From Closterium sp. Naga37s-1 (lineage: Eukaryota > Streptophyta > Zygnematophyceae > Desmidiales > Closteriaceae): DNA of 64,000 bases. Below, piece after piece: positions 51,303-60,231 of this stretch (position 1 is the first letter of the stretch; each line of letters starts with the position of its first letter). The position numbers were made by a program, and so were the translations under genes. The stretch is from the NCBI GenBank assembly GCA_947471745.1, contig CANJKZ010000174.1, positions 2,983,501 through 3,047,500 on the forward strand, written 5' to 3'. The notes beneath the pieces were generated by a model, which worked only from the letters and a program-made list of their open reading frames with translations, did no database searches and had not been told where the DNA came from.

Positions 51303-52658
51303 AGCACGGTGGCATTGTAATGCTCGTCTGGAAAAGAGCGTGCATGTCTTGTGAATTACTTGGAGAGATGGCCCTGATTTTTGGGTATGGAAGTGTAGTT
51401 GCATGATGTTTTATGTAGACGGCATAATAAAGGTAAATTTGTGAAACTGACTACAAATTCGACATCGAACAATTGTTGCCATAATCGCGAGGCCGAGTCT
51501 GGATTCAGTCCCTCCCCTGCGCCGCACACTGCGGCGGGCTGAGCTTTCATTCCAATAATTCATCCCTGTCTTCATTGGGTGGGAGAGATGGACACGCGGC
51601 TCGGTCCCTCTTCCCCATCGATCTGCTCCACGTGACAATTATTGGGCGCAAGGTGGTGAGGAGTTGGGAACCGGGGGAAGGTGGGGCGCAGTGGGGTGGT
51701 GTCGGGGGATGGGGGAGTGGCTGGGGGCCGGGGATGGGGCATCGGGAGGAGGGAACACCACATTTTTAACCCCAACTCCTCGCCCGATCCGACCCCCGAA
51801 TCCCCAAGTTCCCCGTGTTTTCCCCGTCCTGAATCCCCACGGCTGTTACGCCACGCGCCCCGTTGGAAGCCAGCAGACCACGCGCTCACGTTCTTCATGT
51901 TTCTGAAATTACACAAAGCACACCCAGCCTAACCACCCAAGAAAACGAATTCAGGGTTGAGAAGACACTCCGAGTCCCAGCAACACGATCAGCACTTCAA
52001 ATTGCATCTGTCGTTGGTAAGTAAGCATTTCTCACTTGACCCACCAATCCCTGTCTAGTAGCCCATGCCATTCACCACCAGTACAGCTCCGCGTTTCCAT
52101 CACCTCTACTCGCTCATTCTGGCCCGCGCTTGTGGAGAGGCAAGTGCTCTTGGAAGACGAAATCAGGGAGTTGACGCCCTAGTAAGCAGCGAGAGACCAC
52201 ATACTGAGAGACTGCATACCTGCCTCCACTTCCCTAAGTTAGCTCTTCATTTTTCCTGCAGTTCCCTTTTCGATTTTTTCAGGCCACGATCCTTGCGAAG
52301 ACACGATCTTTGCGAGGCCACGATCCTTGCGAGGCCACGATCCTTGCGAGGCCATGATCCTTGCGAGGCCACGATCCTTGCGAGGCCGCGATCCTTGCGA
52401 GGCCACGATCCTTGCGAGGCCACGATCCTTGCAAGGCCACGTGGCAATCCTGCGTTGAGCATCGGATGTAGTAACGCCGTTCTTTGCCACCCTGTAATGG
52501 CAAATCAGATTTGCCAGCTGTTCCGTTCATTCCTGTTCACTATTATCTCTTAGTCAAAATCGGCATGCCTTGTTTCTTGTTCTCGTTAGTCGTCTCTCCG
52601 TTTGCACCTACACACCCCCCGATCCCCGCTGCTTCCCTGTTATTTCCCTCGCGCCCAG
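51145..52658. other. spacer between PLAC8 cassettes; exons 1-2 not found
   Basis: Holds a T run at 51268-51300, the duplicated 3'-flank segment (51415-51560) and a minisatellite (52278-52440). Bases 52440-52660 match 47110-47350, the intron just after exon 2. No match to exon 1 or exon 2 was seen where they would be expected (51.9-52.3 kb). Confidence 0.55.
52278..52440 (+). repeat. 17-bp minisatellite CGAGGCCACGATCCTTG
   Basis: About nine to ten units. The homologous site in the first cassette (47110-47130) has a single unit, so the array expanded after duplication. Confidence 0.85.
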
Positions 52659-54324
52659 ACTCTGGCACCACCTGCTGCCTCTGGTATACAATCAAGCTCT
52701 CGCCTGCTTGGGTCACCTTAAAAACACATCTTCCCTGGTCTTCGCTGTTCTTTCTCTGCTCCTCCCCTGTTCCTTAACTCAACTTCCCTGTCGCTTCCCT
52801 CGCGCACCAGACTCCGGCACCGCCTGCTGCCTCTAGAATAACATCCAGATCCTCATTGGAATGGGCAGCCTTTAAAGTGGAGTTTTAATCATAAGTCACC
52901 TCTTCCCTGTTGCTTTTCTGTTCCTTCTCTTGGCTTCCCTCGCGCACCAGACTCCAGCACCGCCTGCTGCCTCTAGAATAACGTCCAGATCCTCCTCGGC
53001 ATGGCCTGCCTCTTGAGTTGACCACAGATTGACCTCTCTCCCTCCTCCCCTGCAACCTGCGTGCTCCTGTTTCGGTTGTTTTGCTATCTACCAGACTCCG
53101 GCACTGCCTGCTGCCTCTGGTACCTCATTGAGATCCTCGTCTGCATGGGCTGCCTCTATTTCCCCCCCAAGTTAGATGCAAGAGCTCACCTCTTTCCCTC
53201 CTTCGCTGCTCCTTCCCTGTACCTTTGCAAACTTGGCCCACCAGACTCCGGCACCGCCTGCTGCCTCTGGTACCTCATTGAAATTCTCGTCGGCATGGGC
53301 TGCTTCTACTCCTGCGGTAAGCTCGTTTGGCCTTAACGAAGCGGACTCTAACGAGGTAGATTGGGTACTCTAGCACCGCCTGCTGCCTTTAACACGGTGT
53401 AACGAGGTAGATTGGGTACTCTAACACGGTGTAAGTCAATGCAACAGACTGATTCGTTGTACCCGTTCCCCTATGCCCTTCCATTCCCCCTTCTCCCCCA
53501 GGCTTCCGTTCAAAGCTGAGGCAGAATTACAAGATGCCAGCCCAAGCCATGTGTGAGCGGTTAGAAGTTCATTTGCCATACCCAATCCTCTACTCCCTTC
53601 CCCTCCCCTCCATCGATGCCTCTCCCCCAGGCTTCCGTTCAAAGCTGAGGCAGAAGTACATGCTGCCAGCCAAGCCCTGTGGAGACTGCTGTGTGCACAC
53701 CTTTTGCCTCCTATGTGCCATCTGCCAGGAGTACCGCGAGCTCAAGAACCGAGGCTGGGAGCCCAAGCTCGGTAAGTTCGAAACTGAACCAAGGCTGGGA
53801 GCCCAAGCTCAGCAAGTCCGAGGCTGTAGCCCGGGCTTTCACAGGCTCGGGAAATGTGTTGGGAACTGTTGTGTGCACACCTTCTGTCTCATGTGTGCCA
53901 TCTGCCAGGAGTGTCTTGAGGCTGGGAGCCCAAGCCCCATAATACCCAGGCTGTAGCCCAGGCTTGGTAAGCCAGAGGTTGAAATTTTGCTTCGGTGCCT
54001 GCTGTGTGCACAATTGGTGCTTACTTCACGCTCTAGAACTGGGACTGGGAGCCCTAACTCGCCACGTCCGAGGCTCTAGGCTTGGTGAGGTGAAGGCTCA
54101 GTAGGCTAGGTGGGTTGAAAGGACTTGAATGCAATAGTTTCGCTCGTTGTTCTCCTCGCTCTCCCACTATGTTGGCAGCTCACTCATTTCCTTCACTTCT
54201 CTCCATGCCTCTCCCCCTCCCTGACCTTCTCTCTGTTACCTCGTTACAAGGTTATCTGGGCAATACACGGCGCTTCATGGCTGCGGGTAAAGTGCCACCT
54301 ACAGGGCAGCAGATGGCGCGCTGA
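52659..54324 (+). CDS. second PLAC8 exon 3-4-5 cassette
   Basis: Intact exons: 53245-53316 (exon 3; CCLWYLIEILVGMGCFYSC), 53631-53771 (exon 4; CGDCCVHTFCLLCAICQEYR) and 54251-54324 (exon 5, stop TGA). Lengths of 72, 141 and 74 nt and phases are identical to the first cassette. No exon 1 or 2 lies between 51144 and 52659. Either this is an alternative 3' half spliced to exons 1-2 at 46.3-46.9 kb, giving a second 145-residue isoform, or it is a promoterless relic. Intact frames and splice sites favour use. Broken exon 3 copies (52659, 52811, 52951, 53095, fragment near 53370) and exon 4 copies (53509; 3' halves near 53790, 53860 and 54000) accompany it. Two exon 3 copies carry TAG for Trp. Confidence 0.6.
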
Positions 54325-57280
54325 GCAGCAACAGAAGATTGTGCGACAGGAATAAATGCAGGAGACATGTGGACACAAGATACATAGAATCATGGGGGAG
54401 GTGTCAATAATGTGTCGAAGCTCTAGCAGAAGTGTGGATCATAAGCTGTTAGCTGTTCAGCACTCTTGCTCAGCCTCTTGCTTCTCATTCTGTTACGTTA
54501 TTCTTCCTAAAGCATGTTCTTTCCTATGCACGACTCTCTTGTCCTCCGTGGTGCTCTAAAATATTGATGGTATTCGTGTACAACCTTACCTTGATCGGCA
54601 TATGATACTTGCTTACCCAAGAGGATGAATGCCACTTAGAGCTTTATTTAGTCAGCCAAAAACTGCAACATGCAATCAGCCATGCTTGTATTATAATTAA
54701 AGCATACGGTAATTATATAACGCTGGTACTGTAGAGATGAAGCAGAAATTCAGACCTTTTAGGTAGCAGCTAGGGTTAGTAATGGATAGATTTCAACGTT
54801 TTTGTCAGTTTTTTTTAAGTTGCAGTGTATTCCTCCCAACTGTCATGGCAGCATTTTGCGCGATTCTGATTCGATCCCAGAAGGTTAGCCATAGGTAGCA
54901 CACCGCAGAGTGACACTTGTTAATCTCGCTAAATCGCTTCGTTGTGCTGCGCTGGCTTCGCCCACGCCCCTGTACGGGGGCCGAAGACTGGATTGTGCCT
55001 GTTCGCCCTAACTGGACGAGCTTCGCGAGTCACGACCCACCCTGGAAATCTGGTTTCAAATTTAGCTGATTCTGCTGTTGCTCATGGTCATCTCTCCATA
55101 CAGTAGTCAGTCCCTAAGTGGTGGTATGGCGTCCTCTAGAGCAGTAACACCACAGGTGGCAGGAGCGACACAAGAGATGAGTGAGTCGAGGCTAAGGATG
55201 TTTGCAGGGAAGGTGAGGGGGGTGGACCATAGTCGCCACCATCTAACCATAGCGAAGAAAGTGCACACGGTCCTCGCGAATTTCAACCCCACCAATTTCA
55301 CACCCCTTAGCAATCCTTTCTGGTTTCCCCGAAATCGAGGGTCATTCGGACAGCTTCGGCTTTAAGTAGGAAAATGTTCGAGACTACCCACACGAGTCAG
55401 CAGGAAAACAAAAACCAGGGTCGCAGCGGAAAAAACGGTCTATGCGCTGCAGCCACTGCGTGAGAGTTTCGCGAGATCGACACGAACAATGTCACGAGTA
55501 GCCTGAAGTTCCTGAATGTTTGATCCCTAAAGCCAAAAACGGTCAAGGGTGATTTGTGCAAAGTTTCAGGAGACGTGATATTGGCCGAGGACTCGGTGTA
55601 GGAACCTTATCGTGACGACAAGTATACACCACATCACCATCCGTTGGGCCTTTGTTAGATTCTGGTAGTAGAGGCCAAGAATGGCCAACCTACAAGTGGC
55701 CAATCAACTCATCGCGACCGATTTTGTCGCGATTCGCTTTGACAATCAAGTTTGGCTGAGAAGGATAAACCGATGGACTCATCGCCAAATTGTAATGTCT
55801 CGAAACTGTCCCAGAAGATTCTTTTCGAATACTTTGGGGACAGGTTGAAAAGTGTCTCGAAAGACACTTTCGAGACTAAGTGAAATGTCCTGAAAGTGTC
55901 ACGCCTAACTGACCCGAAAGTGTCTTTCGAGACACATTCGAGACATATCCAACCAGCACATTCAGGACTGTCCTCAGGAGAGATTCGAGACACTCAAGAG
56001 ACAAATTTTCAAGTTTAAAGCCCGTATGCATTATAAACACTACACTATTACACTGTTCCAAAAAATAGGCTACCGCACATATGCATCCAACTTCAACGTC
56101 CTTCAATATTTGCACCACTCTGCATTATTTTTTGGTTGCTTCCAAGTCCAGAGTGTATCAATCATATTTTATCCTGAACACAAGACATCACATTGAAGTT
56201 TTAATCAGTGAATGCCTCAGTTGATGCCTAACCAAATGTGATGCAGAAACAACTAGTATGCAACTTATTCATCCAGCAGTCCACAGAAGACGACGTAGAT
56301 TGGAATGAAAGTTACAATTACTCTTCGTCTTTATCTGTACCTGCCAGTTGGCCAAATGTGGCAAATTACAATTAACCATCAATTGCGTGAAGGGAAATAA
56401 ATGCTCGAAAAACGCACGGGCGAAGATATTGACATGCCCTTTCTTCAATTTCTGTTGAGGGTATTCTTACGATCAAACAAAAACACAGCAAGTAAAAGCA
56501 GGATTATATACCTTTAAAGAACGACAACGTTAGATAAAATAGAATTGCATGAATACATCAAGCGTAGCCAGAATGACACGGATATGCATGACAGGTTTAA
56601 GGGTACGAAATACTAACCGTCATTTCAAATTGTATTTGCTGTCGTGATCCACTGCCATGGAAAGGAAGGAACGCAAGGGAAGAAGATGCACAAATTAGAT
56701 GCATTAACATTGAAAAGGACGATATAGTTGATGGGAGATAAGAGAGTAACTAAGAGATGCTAATCGACATGACGGTTCTGGTGACGATAGAAGAGGTAGA
56801 ACAAGAGCGCTATTAATTGCAAACAAACAGAAATGCGCGCTATAGGGATTCAGATATGAAATCCCGTTGAAAACTTCAACGGGAGTTACTAGTAGAGCCA
56901 AGTTATTGGCAGACACAGAGACAGAACAACAAAATACGAGGAGAAAGAAATGAGTTGTGACGAGCAAAACGCTCTAATCCAGCAAAACGATTGAAATTTG
57001 AGGGAGGTTTGGATGGGTTTCACTAGTTTCGCAGTGGCTAACGTGATGAGGTTTTCACATTGAAGTGGTTGGCACAGGTTGTTGAGTATTTGGGTTGTGT
57101 GGTGGCAGTGACGCGACTGTTTTCCAGTGCACGTGGCGATTTTGATGCAGCTGGCAGGTGCCACGTTGGTTTGCATGACAGGTGGCGCAAAGGTACTGCT
57201 TATTTCGGATCAGGATGCGTTTTTTTCAACGAACGAATCTCCTAAGCGAAGTTGCTAACAAGCTCCAGGTCAGTTATACC
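54325..57280. other. intergenic; no confident gene
   Basis: AT-rich, with short frames only. A possible first exon at 55128-55214 (MASSRAVTPQVAGATQEMSE...) ends in AAG|GTGAGG but no continuation was found. Bases 55790-56000 hold TTTCGAGAC/GTCTCGAAA inverted repeats. Nothing else is recognised. Confidence 0.4.
55790..56000. repeat. inverted-repeat-rich segment (GTCTCGAAAG family)
   Basis: Bases 55854-55876 form 10-bp arms GTCTCGAAAG/CTTTCGAGAC around ACA. Further copies of GAAAGTGTCTTTCGAGAC follow. A related set occurs at 57640-57780 (CCCGAAAGTGTCTTTCAAG, TTTCGGGAC). Confidence 0.6.
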
Positions 57281-57362
57281 CACGTTAGCTCCTAGCGCAG
57301 TGGTCTTGTACTTCAGATATTATCCGAAGGTGTTGAGTTCGATTCCCAATGAGGTTCTTGAC
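57281..57362 (+). repeat. tRNA-derived (SINE-like) fragment
   Basis: Shows an A-box-like TAGCGCAGTGG and a B-box GTTCGATTCC, with a partly pairing TTGAG/CCCAA T-stem. The acceptor stem does not pair well, so a decayed tRNA or SINE head is more likely than a working tRNA. A minus-strand B-box-like GGTTCGATGCC lies at about 57573. Confidence 0.4.
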
Positions 57363-57877
57363 GCTGAACACAAAAGCAATATTTTGTTTTGTTGTACTTG
57401 TTTTGAGTGCCAGTTTTTGTAACAAACAACTACTGGTAACATTGTGGGATTATGATTACCACCAACATTGTGGTGTACTTATATTTCGTAATGAAATATT
57501 CCAGAAGGGTACAACACGAACGAAAATCATAAACAAAATCTACACCCAACGCAATGGAACTGACATCGACGGGCATCGAACCTGCGTATTCTGATCGCGT
57601 TGCAGTTCTAACCTTCCCAGGCCTGGCCAGATTACGGCACAAGTCACTTTTGGGACATCTTGAAATGTAGCGCAAAACCGCCTGAAGACGAAAATGTCCC
57701 GAAAGTGTCTTTCAAGATAGTTTCGGGACGGATTTGTGTCTGTTCTGGGACAGAATGGTTTCGGGACAGATTGGGGACCACGCAATTTTGGTGATGCTTG
57801 ATTATGTGAAAGTACACGAAGCAGACCTTGTCCAGCAATACCATAGCTTGCCAGAGCAACCGTCGTGAGTTTCTCGT

Positions 57878-59323
57878 ATGGAATCGCGACAAGTCCGAGG
57901 CCCGGCTTTGACATGCAATAAAGTTGACATCATCCCTCGCCTCGATCGGAGTCAGAGCTACCAGAAAAGCACTCCCGGGGATCGCGCCGCAAGTAACGGC
58001 CGTCGTCGCCATTGCCGCACCCAAAGCATGAGCGGCTGGGAGAGCCGCCGCGGCGGCGAGCAAGCCACGTCAGCAGCGACCGTTGCTCCTCAACGACCCA
58101 GGAGCCCACCCCAGCTCTGCCTGCCTCACAGCGTCACGGAGATGAAGCAGGCTTTAAGGAGTATGAAAAGTCAAACGTCGGGGAGCAGCCCGCCCCAGCT
58201 CCGCCTGCCTCTCGGCGTGAAGGAAAGAAAGTTGGCTTTAAGACGGATGAAATGCGCGGAGAAGGCGGGAGAGCAGACGGGGAAAAGTTTATCTTGCGGT
58301 CCCAGTTATCGGAACAATACCAATGCCGCTTATGATGACTCGTTATCGAGTAGTCACGATCGACGATTCTGTCGTGACGATAGCTGCGTTTGTGGCGCTT
58401 CGCGGAAGCTGACTGCGACGTTGAGGGCTGGGATTTCTCGTCGGACTAGGGGCCCTGTTGACCGTTGTTCGAATCCCGTTATCGTCGTCTTGACGGACGA
58501 AAGCGTGCGACTGTACGACGACGTCGCAGGCAGCCTGCTCGTCGCAGACATCATGGGCGACTTCCCGCGACACCAAGTCGCGCTTTCCACGTTCGCGCCC
58601 ATTCCGCTCCCCCCTTCCCGCCCGTTGAGACGCGGAGTGACTTACCACTTAATCGAAGCATCGTATAAGCAGGACGACGGCGACAACTGGCAAGATTTAA
58701 CGTCGCAAGCTGCGACTGTCTCTGGAGTGAAGAATACCGCATCGAGAAAACCCTTGATCGGATTTACACGAAGCAGTAGCGCGCCCAACGGTACCTCATC
58801 ATCTGCTGATGATACACGCAGTAATGGCGATTACAATACCCTCGGCATACCCGATGGTATAACTCATGGTAATGTTGGCGGTACACCGAATTCAGGCAGA
58901 AGCGGCGCGGAGGTGCCGCCTCGGCCGGGGCGGCGGCGCAGCTACGATACAATCCCGATCGCAATGGTTATTTCTGAGTTTGTTCCTAGTCAGCTTGATG
59001 AGAATCCACAGGTTCGTCGGTCATCATCTGCGCGAAATGGCTCACGAGTTTCGCGACCTCCGGCGTCTCCTGAAGTGGCAGCGTTTCGCCCAGAACAACA
59101 TTTGCCGGACAAGGAGCTGAGCGTTGAGCAATCGAAGGATCAGAATAAGCCCAACGCGCGCTCGACTATCTCGCGCTTCGCCTCCCTGGCTTCGAGGCCG
59201 GAACCGCCACCGGAAAGATTCGCGCAGAAAATGGTTCGAGCGCGCACCCACTCATGCTCCAGCAGGCCTCGTGGAAGAACTGCATCCGACGTTCCTACGT
59301 TGGATTACAATGAAAACTACTAG
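57878..59323 (+). CDS. single-exon protein with a PADRE/DUF4228-like segment
   Basis: A 481-residue open frame from ATG 57878; a later Met at 58028 is an alternative start. Residues 77-127 hold two copies, 28 residues apart, of PPQLxLPxxVxExKxALRxMK. A Cys-containing segment (CRDDSCVC, 165-172) follows. Residues about 201-262 (VIVVLTDESVRLYDD, then MGDFPRHQVALSTF, then GVTYHLIEA) resemble plant PADRE/DUF4228 proteins, which share a V/I-rich strand, a P-x-H-x-V-A-L motif and a G-xx-Y-x-L-I motif. The remainder is Ser/Arg/Pro-rich and probably disordered. PADRE genes are linked to stress and pathogen responses in land plants; no role can be assigned here. Which Met is used is uncertain. Confidence 0.6.
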   Translation: MESRQVRGPALTCNKVDIIPRLDRSQSYQKSTPGDRAASNGRRRHCRTQSMSGWESRRGGEQATSAATVAPQRPRSPPQLCLPHSVTEMKQALRSMKSQTSGSSPPQLRLPLGVKERKLALRRMKCAEKAGEQTGKSLSCGPSYRNNTNAAYDDSLSSSHDRRFCRDDSCVCGASRKLTATLRAGISRRTRGPVDRCSNPVIVVLTDESVRLYDDVAGSLLVADIMGDFPRHQVALSTFAPIPLPPSRPLRRGVTYHLIEASYKQDDGDNWQDLTSQAATVSGVKNTASRKPLIGFTRSSSAPNGTSSSADDTRSNGDYNTLGIPDGITHGNVGGTPNSGRSGAEVPPRPGRRRSYDTIPIAMVISEFVPSQLDENPQVRRSSSARNGSRVSRPPASPEVAAFRPEQHLPDKELSVEQSKDQNKPNARSTISRFASLASRPEPPPERFAQKMVRARTHSCSSRPRGRTASDVPTLDYNENY

Positions 59324-59767
59324 CTTGTTTCAAGAATAATATGCTCCATAAGCTTGTTGCTGGCAGTGGAGGGTTAGTTGTAAGGTCTCGATTTGATGCG
59401 ATTGAGAATGAGTTTGTTGCAGGGCAAAACGATTTTCGTCTCTTACACTGTTTTTTAACAATAGCCGAGTTACCATAACGGTAATGACTTCAGCCAGTCA
59501 CACACTCGTCTCGTCTGTGCTCCTGTCTGGTCACTACCACATAGAAGAGAGAATTGCTCCAGTGCCTTGTTTGGTGATTCGCTCTTGCCCACGTGTCCCC
59601 GAATTGCTCGAGTGGCCATCGAATTCAGTGATAATTGCTCGAGTGGCCACGCCAGGGCATTTTCGGGGTGTTTTTTTTCTCCGGCGCATTACCCTACTAG
59701 GGTTTGTATCCCCGAAATTCCTCGTTCGCATGAGTCTCATCCCGCGGTAGTGATTCGTACTATTCCC
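59324..59767. other. 3' flank of the single-exon gene; nothing recognised
   Basis: Contains a local duplication GAATTGCTCGAGTGGCCA/AATTGCTCGAGTGGCCA (59600-59650). No gene or element end was recognised before the LTR at 59768. Confidence 0.45.
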
Positions 59768-60231
59768 TGTTGAGATAATATCGAGACTTAAGCACTTCAA
59801 GGATATTCGTGTAGTATAGTAAAGTACCGATAGGCTGACGTCAGCAAAGCGCTACGCGCCATAGGATGACGTCAGCACGTAGCTATAGACCTCGCGAATA
59901 GTTACGTACCGTTTCAGAACAAGAAAAGCACAGTACAGTAGGCGAACAGGTGCTTTACTCCAGTTATATATTTTGTATGTTTATCATTTTATAATATATC
60001 TGATTTAAGAGACATCGATCCTGAAACGTATCACTACATGGGCTTTTATTAAGTCCAGACAAACTTCCATAACAGACTTTAACTCATATAAGACTTCCGC
60101 TACGACAGGAAGCTACCATCCTAAGTATTACGATCCTATTCAATCACTTCAAATTCTAACATGGTATTGCGAGCGTCTTAGGATACAAGCTTCCAAATAC
60201 ATACTCTACAACTATGTCTGGATCTCCACGG
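59768..60231 (+). mobile_element. LTR retrotransposon J: 5' LTR, primer site and gag start, interrupted
   Basis: LTR 59768-60161 (394 bp, TGTTGAGATAA...AATTCTAACA) is followed by primer site TGGTATTGCGAGC at 60162 and a short leader. An ATG at 60214 (MSGSPR) is cut after six codons by element I. The rest of J must lie beyond I, outside the window. Its long AT-rich LTR differs from the short-LTR copia family. Confidence 0.75.
59836..59874 (+). promoter_or_regulatory. two TGACGTCA sites in the LTR of J
   Basis: Perfect TGACGTCA palindromes at 59836-59843 and 59867-59874, each in the context ATAGG(C/A)TGACGTCAGCA. TGACGTCA is the core bound by plant TGA-class and other bZIP factors. They lie in the likely U3, upstream of a TATA-like ATTTTATAATATA near 59990. 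Confidence 0.55.

Noticed and set aside
51560-52280. Missing exons 1-2 of the second PLAC8 cassette
   Set aside because: I looked for the WTTGLCGC and CCAIWCPC codons and for matching splice sites. Only unrelated sequence was found, so no complete second gene is called.
52062-52553. 162-codon frame and antisense frames over the 17-bp minisatellite
   Set aside because: Translation of the tandem repeat plus intron flank; no splice or start support.
55078-55365. 95-codon open frame as a gene
   Set aside because: Only the first part has plausible composition and a donor-like site. No partner exon was found, so it is mentioned only as a possible exon.
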